Source of the DNA: an uncultured Piscinibacter sp. | GTDB lineage: Bacteria > Pseudomonadota > Gammaproteobacteria > Burkholderiales > Burkholderiaceae_C | Reading direction: 5' to 3' | DNA length: 64,000 nt | Assembly: GCF_937952055.1 (NCBI RefSeq) | Contig: NZ_CALFYO010000021.1 | Coordinates: forward strand, 1 to 64,000 | Part shown: positions 8,908 to 18,026 of the stretch, piece by piece | Layout: each line of letters begins with the position of its first letter | Numbering within the stretch: position 1 is the stretch's first letter | Notes under the pieces: generated by a model | Told to the model about the DNA's origin: nothing | The model's database searches: none | Seen by the model: the letters and a program-made list of their open reading frames with translations, nothing else | Translations under genes and position numbers: made by a program

Positions 8908-11900
8908 ATGTGGTTCACGCGCGTCTCGATCGGCAACCCGGTGATGGCGGTGATGGTCATGCTCGCCTTCGTGGTGCTGGGCCTGTTCAGCTACCAGCGC
9001 CTCGCGGTCGACCAGTACCCCAATGTCGACTTCCCGACGGTCGTCGTGCAGATGGACTACCCGGGCGCCTCGCCGGAGATCGTCGAGGCCGAAGTCACGA
9101 AGAAGGTCGAGGAGGCGGTGAACACCGTCGCCGGCATCAGTTCGCTGTATTCGCGATCCTACGAGGGGACCTCGATCGTCATCGTCGAGTTCAATCTCGA
9201 CATCGACGGGCGCAAGGCCGCCGAAGACGTGCGCGAAAAGGTGGCGCTCATCCGCCCGCTGCTGCGCGACGAGGTCGAGGAGCCGCGCATCTCGCGCTTC
9301 GACCCGGCCAGCCAGCCGATCTTCAACGTCGCGGTCCTCTCCACCGACGGCCGGAAGTCGGCGCAGGAGCTGACCACCTGGGCGCAGCAGGTGCTGCGGA
9401 AGAAGCTGGAGAACGTGCGCGGGGTCGGCTCGGTGACCCTGGTCGGCGGCGTCGAACGCGAGATCAACCTGTACGTCAGGCCGGCTGCGCTGGAGGCATT
9501 CGGCATCGGCGTGGATCAGATCGTCGCCGCGGTGCGCAGCGAGAACCAGGAACTGCCGATGGGCGCGATCCGCTCGGCGGATCAGGAACGCGTGGTGCAG
9601 ATCAACGCACGGCTGAAGCGCCCGGAAGACTTCCGTGACATCGTGGTGGCACGTCGCAACGGCCAGCCGGTCAAGCTCTGGCAAGTGGCCGACGTGGTCG
9701 ACGGCCCGCAGGAGATCGACAGCCTGGCGCTCTACAACGGCCAGCGCACCGTGCTGCTGTCGGTGCTGAAGTCGCAGGGCGAGAACACCATCGCGGTGGT
9801 CGACGGCCTGCTGCAGGCGCTGGACGGCGCGAAGTCGCTCACCCCGCCCGGCGTGAAGGTCGAGGTCAACCGGGACAACTCGCGCGCCATCCGCGTCTCG
9901 GTGGCCAATGTCAAGCGCACGTTGTTCGAGGGTGCGCTGCTCACCGTGCTGATCGTCTTCCTGTTCCTGAACAGCTGGCGGTCCACCGTCATCACCGGGC
10001 TGACGCTGCCGATCGCGCTGATCGGCACCTTCCTGTTCATGTACGCCTTCGGCTTCACCATCAACGGCATCACGATGATGGCGCTGAGCCTGTGCGTCGG
10101 CCTGCTGATCGACGACGCCATCGTCGTGCGCGAGAACATCGTGCGCCACGTGCAGATGGGCAAGAGCGCGCACCAGGCCGCGCTGGACGGCACGGCGGAG
10201 ATCGGCCTGGCGGTGCTGGCCACCACGCTGTCCATCGTCGCGGTGTTCCTGCCGATCGGCTTCATGGGCGGCATCGTCGGCAAGTTCTTCCACGAGTTCG
10301 GCATCACCATCGTCGCCGCGGTGCTGATCTCGATGTTCGTCAGCTTCACGCTCGACCCGATGCTGTCCAGCGTCTGGCACGATCCGCAGGCGCATGGCGT
10401 GCACCGCGGCCCACCGGTGACGCTGTACGACCGCACGATCGGTCGAGTCACGTTCCAGTTCGACCGCTTCACCGAATGGCTGTCCGACGCCTACCAGGCG
10501 ATCCTCGGCTGGTCGCTGAAGCACAAGCTCGCCACGCTCGGGCTGGCACTGGCCACCTTCGCCGGCAGCTTCGTCGTCATCCCCATCCTCGGCGCCGAGT
10601 TCGTGCCCAAGGCCGACCTCTCCGAGACGCAGGTCAACTTCTACACGCCGGTAGGCTCGTCGCTGGAGGTAACCGAGCTGCGCGCCAAGCAGGTCGACGC
10701 CGCGCTGCGCGAGTTCCCCGAGGTGCGCCACACCGTGACGACGATCAACAGCGGCTTCGCGGCCGGCAAGATCTACGCGACCACCTACGTGCGCCTGCTC
10801 GACCGCAAGGACCGCCAGCGCAGCATCGCGCAGCTCACCGTGCCGATCCGCGATCGCCTCTCGCGCATCCCCGGCATCACCGTCACCAACATCGGCCAGA
10901 CGGACCTGGGCGGCGGCAAGAGCCTGCAGTTCTCCATCCAGGGCGCCGACCTCCACGAGCTCGCCAGGCTGTCGCAGTCGATCACCGCGAAGCTGCGCGA
11001 GATTCCCGGACTCGTCGACCTCGACAGCACGCTCAAGCCGGACAAGCCGACGGTGGCCGTCGAAGTGAAGCGAGACGCCGCGGCGGACGCCGGGCTGAAC
11101 GTCAACGCGCTCGCCGGCACGCTGCGCACGCTGGTGGCCGGCACCACGGTGGGCAACTGGCGCGCCAGCGACGGCGAGAACTACGACGTCAACGTGCGCC
11201 TGCCGCCGCCAGGCCGCGACGCCATCGCCGACTTGCAGCGCCTGCCGATTACGGTGGCCGCCGCTGCCGATGGCTCGCCGCGCGTGGTGCGCCTGTCGCA
11301 GGTGGCCGACATCGCGCCGTCAACCGGCCCGAACCAGATCAACCGGCGCGACCTCAACCGCGAGATCAACGTCGACGCCAACGCGCTCGGCCGCAGTTCC
11401 GGCGAGGTCTCGGCCGACGTGAAGAAGGTGCTCGATTCGATCGCCTGGCCGCCAGGCTACCGCTACGTGTTCGGCGGCTCGACGAAGAACATGAACGAGT
11501 CGTTCCAGTACGCGGTGGGCGCGCTGGCGCTGGCCGTCGTGTTCATCTACATGATCCTGGCCAGCCAGTTCCGCAGCTTCCTGCAGCCGATCGCGCTGAT
11601 GAGTTCGCTGCCGCTGACGCTGATCGGCGTGGTCCTGGCGCTGCTGATGTTCCGCTCGACGCTGAACATGTTCTCCATCATCGGCATCGTGATGCTGATG
11701 GGCCTGGTGACGAAGAACGCCATCCTGCTGATCGACTTCGCGATCCGCTCGCGCCGCGGCGAGCATGCCGGCGAGCACGGCCTGAACCACGACGTGGCGC
11801 CGATGAACCGCGAGGAGGCGCTGCTGCACGCCGCCCGCGTGCGGCTGCGGCCGATCCTGATGACCACGCTGGCGATGGTGTTCGGCATGGTGCCGCTGGC

Positions 11901-12105
11901 TTTCGCACTCACCGAGGGCTCGGAGCAGCGCGCGCCCATGGGCCAGGCGGTGATCGGCGGCGTGATCACCTCCTCGCTGCTGACGCTGGTGGTGGTGCCG
12001 GTCATCTACTGCTACCTCGACGACCTGTCGGCCTGGCTGAAGCGCAAGCTGATGCCGCGCGCGCCTGCGACAGGTCAAGCCGCGGCCATCACCCCCGCGA
12101 AATAA
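8908..12105 (+). CDS. RND multidrug efflux permease (AcrB/MdtB family)
   Basis: 1065 residues, the full length of an HAE1-type RND transporter: 12 predicted membrane segments and two large periplasmic loops in an internally duplicated fold. The fourth membrane segment carries the proton-relay aspartates in GLLIDDAIVV. It should be a trimer in the inner membrane that exports drugs, solvents or metabolites by proton antiport through the adaptor and a TolC channel. No channel gene is in the operon, but tolC lies 1 kb downstream on the same strand. Substrate unknown. Confidence 0.95.
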   Translation: MWFTRVSIGNPVMAVMVMLAFVVLGLFSYQRLAVDQYPNVDFPTVVVQMDYPGASPEIVEAEVTKKVEEAVNTVAGISSLYSRSYEGTSIVIVEFNLDIDGRKAAEDVREKVALIRPLLRDEVEEPRISRFDPASQPIFNVAVLSTDGRKSAQELTTWAQQVLRKKLENVRGVGSVTLVGGVEREINLYVRPAALEAFGIGVDQIVAAVRSENQELPMGAIRSADQERVVQINARLKRPEDFRDIVVARRNGQPVKLWQVADVVDGPQEIDSLALYNGQRTVLLSVLKSQGENTIAVVDGLLQALDGAKSLTPPGVKVEVNRDNSRAIRVSVANVKRTLFEGALLTVLIVFLFLNSWRSTVITGLTLPIALIGTFLFMYAFGFTINGITMMALSLCVGLLIDDAIVVRENIVRHVQMGKSAHQAALDGTAEIGLAVLATTLSIVAVFLPIGFMGGIVGKFFHEFGITIVAAVLISMFVSFTLDPMLSSVWHDPQAHGVHRGPPVTLYDRTIGRVTFQFDRFTEWLSDAYQAILGWSLKHKLATLGLALATFAGSFVVIPILGAEFVPKADLSETQVNFYTPVGSSLEVTELRAKQVDAALREFPEVRHTVTTINSGFAAGKIYATTYVRLLDRKDRQRSIAQLTVPIRDRLSRIPGITVTNIGQTDLGGGKSLQFSIQGADLHELARLSQSITAKLREIPGLVDLDSTLKPDKPTVAVEVKRDAAADAGLNVNALAGTLRTLVAGTTVGNWRASDGENYDVNVRLPPPGRDAIADLQRLPITVAAAADGSPRVVRLSQVADIAPSTGPNQINRRDLNREINVDANALGRSSGEVSADVKKVLDSIAWPPGYRYVFGGSTKNMNESFQYAVGALALAVVFIYMILASQFRSFLQPIALMSSLPLTLIGVVLALLMFRSTLNMFSIIGIVMLMGLVTKNAILLIDFAIRSRRGEHAGEHGLNHDVAPMNREEALLHAARVRLRPILMTTLAMVFGMVPLAFALTEGSEQRAPMGQAVIGGVITSSLLTLVVVPVIYCYLDDLSAWLKRKLMPRAPATGQAAAITPAK

Positions 12106-12133
12106 AATGCGGGGTTGCCCGGAGGACTCCACC

Positions 12134-12787
12134 ATGAACGTCGAACAAGCCCGCTTCAACATGATCGAGCAGCAGATCCGCCCCTGGGACGTGCTCGACC
12201 CCGCCGTGCTCTCGCTGCTGACCGTGGTCAAGCGGGAGGACTTCGTGCCTGCCGCCTACCGCGCGCTGGCCTTCGTCGACACCGAGGTGCCACTGCCCGG
12301 CGGCCAGTGCATGCTGGCGCCGCGCGTCGAGGCACGCCTGCTGCAGGAGCTGAACCTGCACAAGCATGAGCGGGTCCTCGAGGTCGGCGCCGGCTCGGGC
12401 TACATGGCCGCCTTGCTGGCGCACCGCGCCCAGCATGTCACCACGCTGGAGATCCTGCCCGAGCTGGTGAAGCTGGCTGCCGACAACCTCAAGCGCGCCG
12501 CCATCGTCAACGCCGCCGTGCGCCAGGCCGACGGCTCGCGCGGCTTCCCGTCGGAAGCGCCGTTCGACGCCATCGTGCTGTCGGGCTCCGTGGCGGAGGT
12601 GCCACAGGGCCTGCTCGGCCAGCTGAAGATCGGCGGTCGGCTGATCGCCATCGTCGGCCAGCAGCCGATGATGCGCGCCACCCTGGTGACGCGCAGCGGC
12701 GAGCATGCCTTCGCCAGCGTCGAGCTGTTCGACACCGTCGCGCCACGCCTGCAGGGCTTCGAAGAGCCTTCGCGCTTCCGCTTCTAG
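12134..12787 (+). CDS. pcm: Protein-L-isoaspartate O-methyltransferase family protein
   Basis: 217 residues. The SAM-binding motif VLEVGAGSGYMAALLA lies at 81-96 and the overall sequence follows the PCMT family, which repairs isoaspartyl residues in aged proteins. The ATG at 12134 is preceded by GGAGGA seven bases upstream. The following rhodanese gene starts two bases after its stop, then comes tolC, an arrangement I recall from related Burkholderiales. Some members of this subgroup may not act on isoaspartate, so the substrate is less certain than the fold. Confidence 0.8.
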   Translation: MNVEQARFNMIEQQIRPWDVLDPAVLSLLTVVKREDFVPAAYRALAFVDTEVPLPGGQCMLAPRVEARLLQELNLHKHERVLEVGAGSGYMAALLAHRAQHVTTLEILPELVKLAADNLKRAAIVNAAVRQADGSRGFPSEAPFDAIVLSGSVAEVPQGLLGQLKIGGRLIAIVGQQPMMRATLVTRSGEHAFASVELFDTVAPRLQGFEEPSRFRF

Positions 12788-12789
12788 GC

Positions 12790-13119
12790 ATGCACCAGCT
12801 CCGCGTCACCGAGGTGCACCAATGGGCCGGCGACGCCGTCGAGCCGCTGCTGCTCGACGTGCGCGAGCCCTGGGAGTTGCAGCGGGCGGTGATCCAGCTC
12901 GACGGTGTGACCACGCTGAACCTGCCGATGGGTCAGATCCCGCAGCGCCTGGACGAACTCGACCCGGCGCAGCCCATCCTCTGCATCTGCCATCACGGGG
13001 TGCGATCGGCGCAGGTCGTCGCATTCCTGGAGCGCGCCGGCTTCGAGTCGGTCTACAACATTGCCGGCGGCATCGACGCCTGGTCGGCAAGCATCGACCC
13101 GGCCGTGCCGCGCTATTGA
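12790..13119 (+). CDS. Single-domain rhodanese (GlpE/PspE-like sulfurtransferase)
   Basis: 109 residues, one rhodanese domain without signal peptide, so cytoplasmic. The persulfide-forming Cys67 sits in the loop CHHGVRS, and LLDVREPWE near the N-terminus is the CH2-type motif. It transfers sulfane sulfur, but donor and acceptor are unknown. It sits between pcm and tolC, two bases after the former, so it is probably cotranscribed with them. Confidence 0.9.
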   Translation: MHQLRVTEVHQWAGDAVEPLLLDVREPWELQRAVIQLDGVTTLNLPMGQIPQRLDELDPAQPILCICHHGVRSAQVVAFLERAGFESVYNIAGGIDAWSASIDPAVPRY

Positions 13120-13152
13120 CCCTGATTCACGAGCTTCCAACGAGGACCCGCC

Positions 13153-14514
13153 ATGCCCTTCGCGCGAACCCGCCTGTCATTCGCCCCCGCCGCCCTCGCC
13201 CTCGCGCTGGGCCTCGCCTTCGCGGGCACGGTGCGGGCGCAGAGCCTGCAGGAACTCTACGAGGCGGCACGCGGCTATGACGCCAGCTACCTCGCCGCGC
13301 GCGCCTTGCTCGACTCGGCGCAGTACCGCACCGAGCAGGCCAAGGCGCTGAACCGGCCGCAGGTGGGACTGCAGGCCTCGGCGACGCGCACGACCAGCGA
13401 CACGCCCTACTCGAGCACGCTGAGCGCGAACACCAATGCGGTCACTGCCGGCATCAGCGCCAGCCAGAGCCTGTTCAACAAGGCCAACGGCGCCACCATC
13501 GAGCAGGCCGAGAAGTCGCTGGCGGTATCGCGCACCGAGTTCGAGTCGGCCGAGCAGGACCTCATCGTGCGGGTCGCCCAGGCCTACTTCGACGTGCTGG
13601 CGGCGCAGGATACGCTGACGACGACGCGCGCCAACAAGAGCTTCATCAGCGAACAGCTCGCCTCGGCCAAGCGCAACTTCGAGGTCGGCACCGCGACGAT
13701 CACCGACACCCGCGAGGCGCAGGCGCGCTTCGACCTCGCCACGGCGCAGGAGATCGCCGCCGAGAACGACCTGCGCACCAAGGGCATCGCGCTCGACCAG
13801 CTGGTCGGACGCAGCGGCGTGCAGCCCAAGGGGCTGGCCGTGCCGGTGGTGCTGCCGCCGGTGCAGCCACCGGTGGTCGACGAATGGGTGCTGCGTGCGG
13901 ATGCCGACCACCCGACGGTGCGACGCGCTGCGCTCGGCCTGGAGGTGGCGCGCCTGGAGACGGAGAAGGCACGTGCCGGCCACCTGCCCACGGTGTCGCT
14001 GAACGGCAGCGTCGGCAAGGGCCGCGTGTCGACCAGCGGCGACCTCGCCGGCCCGCCCTTCACGTTCGACAGCTCGGGCACGTCGACGAACACCAGCATC
14101 GGCGTGACGCTGAACCTTCCCTTGTTCGCCGGCTACTCGATCCAGAACCGCATCAAGGAGACGCTGTCCCTGGAAGAAAAGTCGCGCAACGACCTCGAGG
14201 CGGCGCGCCGCGGCGTTGCCCAGGGCACGCGCCAGGCCTTCTACGGCGTGCAGTCCGGCCAGGCGCAGGTGAAGGCGCTGGAGGCGGCGGAGTCGTCCAG
14301 CCAGCTCGCGCTGGAGGCCACGCAACTCGGCTACAAGGTGGGCGTGCGCGTCAACCTCGACGTGCTGAACGCGCAGACGCAACTGTTCACCACCAAGCGC
14401 GATCTGGCCAGGGCGCGCTACGACGTGCTGCTCGGCAGCCTGCGGCTGCGCCAGGCCGCCGGCCAGCTCAAGCCCGAGGACGTGGCGGCGCTGAACCAGT
14501 TGCTGGAACGCTGA
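13153..14514 (+). CDS. tolC: TolC-family outer-membrane efflux channel
   Basis: 453 residues. A signal peptide (about 1-29, cut after VRA) precedes the duplicated helical-barrel and strand repeats of TolC, starting SLQELYEAARGYDASYLAA. It should trimerise into the channel used by the RND and MacAB-type systems upstream and by type I secretion. It starts 33 bases after the rhodanese stop and converges on an unknown gene, with a short GC palindrome in the 15-base gap. Confidence 0.93.
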   Translation: MPFARTRLSFAPAALALALGLAFAGTVRAQSLQELYEAARGYDASYLAARALLDSAQYRTEQAKALNRPQVGLQASATRTTSDTPYSSTLSANTNAVTAGISASQSLFNKANGATIEQAEKSLAVSRTEFESAEQDLIVRVAQAYFDVLAAQDTLTTTRANKSFISEQLASAKRNFEVGTATITDTREAQARFDLATAQEIAAENDLRTKGIALDQLVGRSGVQPKGLAVPVVLPPVQPPVVDEWVLRADADHPTVRRAALGLEVARLETEKARAGHLPTVSLNGSVGKGRVSTSGDLAGPPFTFDSSGTSTNTSIGVTLNLPLFAGYSIQNRIKETLSLEEKSRNDLEAARRGVAQGTRQAFYGVQSGQAQVKALEAAESSSQLALEATQLGYKVGVRVNLDVLNAQTQLFTTKRDLARARYDVLLGSLRLRQAAGQLKPEDVAALNQLLER

Positions 14515-14529
14515 CCGGCGAGGCCGGCC

Positions 14530-15858
14530 TCACTCCGTGGCCAGCGGACCGCGGACTTCCTGCACCCGGCCGAGCGCGTCGAGTTGCAGCAGCAGCGTGA
14601 GCTCGGCCTCGCCGGCGAAGCCGGCATCGATCGCCTGGATCGTCCGCCGCACCTCGCGCTGAGCCGCCTCGCCGGCCTCCGCCTCGAGGGGGACCCCCAG
14701 TTCCCGCGCCGCAGCGCGCGCCGAGCGACCCAGTGCAGCATCGGCCTCGTCGGCGGTCCGCAGCGCCTGCAAGGCGCTGCGCAGCACCAGCGCCGCTGCG
14801 GGCACCGCCTCGCCGAGCGCGAGGCGCAGCCCATGCCAGGCGGCGAGCGTGCGCGCCGCACCGCGGCTCACGCGGCGCCGCAGTGCGTACTGCTGCCACA
14901 GGCCGCGCCACTCGGCCACCCCTGCGGGGCGGCCGGTCACTGCCGGCAGCAGCGACTCCAGCCCGCTGCGCAGCGCCGCGGCGCCGTCGCTGGCGGCACG
15001 CCATTGCGCTTCGGCCTGCACGCAGAAGTCGGCCACCCGCGCCACGAACACCGGCTTGCGGATCACGCCGGCGTGGTTCTCCTCCACCTCGCGCAGGTAG
15101 CGACTGAGGTCCTGCAGCAGCACGCGCAAGCGCTCGTCGCCGGGCCCGGACTGCTTCAGCCAAGGGGCGGCCTCGGCCTGGATCGCTCCCACGTCGCGAC
15201 GCAGTCCACGCAGGTAGACCGGGCCGCAGCGCAGCGCCAGCACGATGGCAGCCAGCGGCGCCGAGCGCGACGCGTCGAGCGACTGGGCCGGCGTGGCGCG
15301 CAACGTGCCGGCAGGCGCGCCCGCCAGTTCGCCCCGTGCCAGCGCCAGTGCACTGCCGGCGCGCAGCGTCACGCGAAACAGGTCACCCTCCGCCGCCTCC
15401 GGCAGCGGTGCGAGCAGGGGCGCATGGGCCAGCGCCGCGGAGAGCACCTCGCGCTGCATCGGGGTGGCGGCAGCCACTGCAACACGCTGCCATTCGGCAT
15501 CGCAGGCGCGCTCCAGCGTCAGCACCGGCGCGGGTGCGGCGTCGCGCAGTTCGTAGCGGCGCGCCCGCGGCACGACCAGCGTCGTCGGCGGCTTCACGGC
15601 CGGCGGTGCCACCAGGGCGGTCATCGGGCTGCGCAGCGGTGCGGCCGGGCCGGGCAAGGGCGCCAGGCCGCCACCCGGCGTCGGGGCGTCCACGGCGGTG
15701 CCGGCAGGGCGAACCCCTGCAGACGCGGGGGAGCTGGGGGCGACGGCCGGCGCATTTGCGCTCGGCACCGCGCTGCGCGGGCGGCGCAGCAGCAGTCCGA
15801 GAAGCAGCGCGCAAGCCGCCGCCAGCGCCGCCACCAGCCACCAAACTGCCTCGCCCAT
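14530..15858 (-). CDS. Unknown membrane-anchored protein with Pro/Ala-rich linker
   Basis: 442 residues, not recognised. A single membrane segment (about 4-24) is followed by a Pro/Ala/Val-rich low-complexity stretch to about 100 and then a predominantly helical, Ala/Arg/Leu-rich domain to the end. The layout suggests a protein fixed in the inner membrane by its N-terminus. I place the start at the ATG at 15858; an in-frame alternative start at 15882 adds eight residues. Coding is supported by consistent third-position GC and by its fit between tolC and the DUF2061 gene. No catalytic motif is visible. Confidence 0.65.
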   Translation of the reverse strand: MGEAVWWLVAALAAACALLLGLLLRRPRSAVPSANAPAVAPSSPASAGVRPAGTAVDAPTPGGGLAPLPGPAAPLRSPMTALVAPPAVKPPTTLVVPRARRYELRDAAPAPVLTLERACDAEWQRVAVAAATPMQREVLSAALAHAPLLAPLPEAAEGDLFRVTLRAGSALALARGELAGAPAGTLRATPAQSLDASRSAPLAAIVLALRCGPVYLRGLRRDVGAIQAEAAPWLKQSGPGDERLRVLLQDLSRYLREVEENHAGVIRKPVFVARVADFCVQAEAQWRAASDGAAALRSGLESLLPAVTGRPAGVAEWRGLWQQYALRRRVSRGAARTLAAWHGLRLALGEAVPAAALVLRSALQALRTADEADAALGRSARAAARELGVPLEAEAGEAAQREVRRTIQAIDAGFAGEAELTLLLQLDALGRVQEVRGPLATE

Positions 15859-15993
15859 CGTCGCAGGCCTCCTGGGCAACATCCTGCCACGAACGCAGCG
15901 CCCGGGCTATCGCCACCATCACGCCTGCCGATTGGACCGGTCGGGCCCTGACCCTCATCATGACAGGCGTAACCACCCCGCCCCGGAGACCCC

Positions 15994-16206
15994 ATGGCCA
16001 AGACGGCGACATTCGGCGTTGTGCACCTTGGCACCTCGTTCACCGTGGGCTACGCGCTGACCGGCAGCGTGGCCATTGCCGGCGCGATCATCTTCGTCGA
16101 GCCGGCGGTGAACACCGTGCTGCACTACTTCTTCGACAAGTACTGGGGCCACCCTCGCTTGGTGGCGGCCCTCTCGAGGCTGCGCCCGGAGCCGGCCGCT
16201 GCCTGA
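15994..16206 (+). CDS. Small DUF2061 membrane protein
   Basis: 70 residues with two membrane segments (about 7-25 and 27-47) and the DUF2061 pattern: a KT near the N-terminus, a central glycine segment and YFFDKYW near the end. Function unknown; the family is often found in proteobacterial genomes as a lone inner-membrane protein. The ATG follows CGGAGA by seven bases. It stands alone and converges on aroQ. Confidence 0.75.
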   Translation: MAKTATFGVVHLGTSFTVGYALTGSVAIAGAIIFVEPAVNTVLHYFFDKYWGHPRLVAALSRLRPEPAAA

Positions 16207-16233
16207 TCAGCCGCGGGCGGCACGGCACGCTGG

Positions 16234-16689
16234 TCAGGACTGGCGCGCCCGGCGCGCCAGGGCCTCGATCGCCATCACGTAGCCGTCGACGCCGAAGCCG
16301 ACGATGATTCCCGCCGCGACCGGCGACAGCCAGGAGTGGTGGCGGAAGCTCTCGCGCGCGTGCACGTTGCTGATGTGCACCTCGATCACCGGCACCTCGA
16401 CCGCGCGCACGGCGTCGTGCAGCGCCACCGAGCTGTGCGTGTAGGCGCCGGCGTTGAACACCACGCCGGCCACCGTGCCGGCCAGGAAGCCGCGCCCTGC
16501 CTCGTGGATGGCATCGATGAGTGCGCCCTCGTGGTTCGACTGGCGGCAGTCGACGGCGAAGCCCAGCTCGCGGCCGCGTTCCGTGCACAGGCGTTCGACG
16601 TCGGCGAGCGTGGTGCTGCCGTAGGTGGCGGGCTCCCGCGTGCCGAGCAGGTTCAGGTTGGGGCCGTTGAGGACGAGGATGCTGGGCAT
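16234..16689 (-). CDS. aroQ: Type II 3-dehydroquinate dehydratase
   Basis: 151 residues. It catalyses the third step of the shikimate pathway, dehydration of 3-dehydroquinate. The N-terminal LNGPNLNLLGTREP with the catalytic Tyr shortly after (TYG), the FNAGAYTHSS loop and the EVHISNVHARESFR segment with the catalytic His are all present. I take the ATG at 16689; an upstream TTG in frame adds six residues and would overlap the waaA stop. It lies 14 bases behind waaA on the same strand. Confidence 0.95.
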   Translation of the reverse strand: MPSILVLNGPNLNLLGTREPATYGSTTLADVERLCTERGRELGFAVDCRQSNHEGALIDAIHEAGRGFLAGTVAGVVFNAGAYTHSSVALHDAVRAVEVPVIEVHISNVHARESFRHHSWLSPVAAGIIVGFGVDGYVMAIEALARRARQS

Positions 16690-16703
16690 GGCGGGTCTCG
16701 CGG

Positions 16704-18026
16704 TCAATCGTGCGGTTGCAGTTGCGGTTGTACCTCAGGCCAGAGGGCGACGACCTCCGCGGCCATGCGCCCTGCGGCGCCACGGTGCTCGGCCGCGAAG
16801 GCGCGGCAGCGCTCGCCGGCTTCGGCCAGGTGTCGGGCATCGGCGAGCAGCGCCAGAGCCGCGTCGAGCCCGGCTTCGATGCCGGAGACGCGCAGCGCCG
16901 CACCGGCGGCCGCCGCCCGCTCGGCGGCTTCGGCGAAATTGAAGGTGTGCGGGCCCATCACCACCGGGCAGCCGCAGGCCGCCGCCTCGATCAGGTTCTG
17001 CCCTCCCAGCGCTGCGAAGCTGCCGCCGAGCAGCGCCACCTGGCCGAGGCCGTAGTACAGCGGCATCTCTCGCATCGAATCGCCCAGCCAGGCATCGGCT
17101 TCGAGTGCTGCGGCGGCAGGCCGATCGCCCCACTCGCTGCGCCGTGCCAGCGTGAGGCCGGAGGCGCGCATCAGCGCCGCGACCTCGTCGAAGCGCTGCG
17201 GATGCCGCGGCACGATCACCAGCAGCGGTCGTTCGGCGCACGCACCGCGGCGCTGCGACCAGGCGCCCAGCAGCGGCGCCTCCTCGCCCTCGCGCGACAC
17301 CGCGAAGAGCAGCACCGGCCGGCCGAGCGACGCGCGCCAGTCCTGTCCGCGCGCGACCAGCGCCGCGTCGGGCGTGATGTCGTACTTCAGGTTGCCGCAG
17401 ACACGAACGTCGGACGCGCCGGCGCTGCGCAGCCGCTCGGCGTCGGCCTCGGTCTGCGCGAGCACCCGCGTGATGGACGCGACCGCCGGGCGCAGCAGCG
17501 CCGCGTAGCGCTCGCCCCGGCGCCGGCTCTTCTCGCTCAGGCGTGCGTTGGCCAGCACCAGGAGCACGCCTGCGGCCTGCGCGGCGGGCAGCAGGTTGGG
17601 CCAGACCTCGGTCTCCATCAGCACGCCGGCAGCGGGCCGGAAATGCGCCAGGAAGCGGCGCACCGCCCCGGGGGTGTCGAAAGGCAGCCAGGTCTGCCGG
17701 TCACCCTCGCGCAGCAACTCACGGCCGGCTTCGCGGCCCGTCGCGGTGCTGTGCGTGAGCAGCAGCCGCAACCCCGGCCGCGCCTCGCGCAGCGCAGCGA
17801 TCAGCACGGCGGCGGCTCGCGTCTCGCCGAGCGAGACGGCATGCACCCACAGCCAGCCGCGGGAGGGCGCATCACGGTACAGGCCGAAGCGCTCGCCCAT
17901 GGCCACGCGGTAGGCGGGCTCGGCGCGGCTGCGCCAGGCCAGCCGCATCAGGTACAGCGGCTGCGCCAGCCACAGCAGCGTCGAGTACAGCGCACGGGCG
18001 ACGCGCGCTCGCCGTGACAGGGTCAC
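16704..18026 (-). CDS. waaA: 3-deoxy-D-manno-octulosonic acid transferase WaaA (KdtA)
   Basis: 440 residues. It adds Kdo residues to lipid IVA, the first step of lipopolysaccharide core assembly, at the inner face of the inner membrane. The N-terminal membrane anchor, the WLWVHAVSLGET segment and the C-terminal nucleotide-sugar site around GGQNLIEAAACGCPV fit the GT30 family. The start is a GTG at 18026 that overlaps the stop of waaC (GTGA), so the two are coupled. Confidence 0.93.
   Translation of the reverse strand: MTLSRRARVARALYSTLLWLAQPLYLMRLAWRSRAEPAYRVAMGERFGLYRDAPSRGWLWVHAVSLGETRAAAVLIAALREARPGLRLLLTHSTATGREAGRELLREGDRQTWLPFDTPGAVRRFLAHFRPAAGVLMETEVWPNLLPAAQAAGVLLVLANARLSEKSRRRGERYAALLRPAVASITRVLAQTEADAERLRSAGASDVRVCGNLKYDITPDAALVARGQDWRASLGRPVLLFAVSREGEEAPLLGAWSQRRGACAERPLLVIVPRHPQRFDEVAALMRASGLTLARRSEWGDRPAAAALEADAWLGDSMREMPLYYGLGQVALLGGSFAALGGQNLIEAAACGCPVVMGPHTFNFAEAAERAAAAGAALRVSGIEAGLDAALALLADARHLAEAGERCRAFAAEHRGAAGRMAAEVVALWPEVQPQLQPHD

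Noticed and set aside
8191..10956. A 921-codon open frame antisense to the RND permease
   Set aside because: Its translation is rich in Arg, His, Asp and Ala without domains, as expected opposite a GC-rich gene whose codons rarely give stops in the complement. The RND gene on the other strand is complete and conserved.
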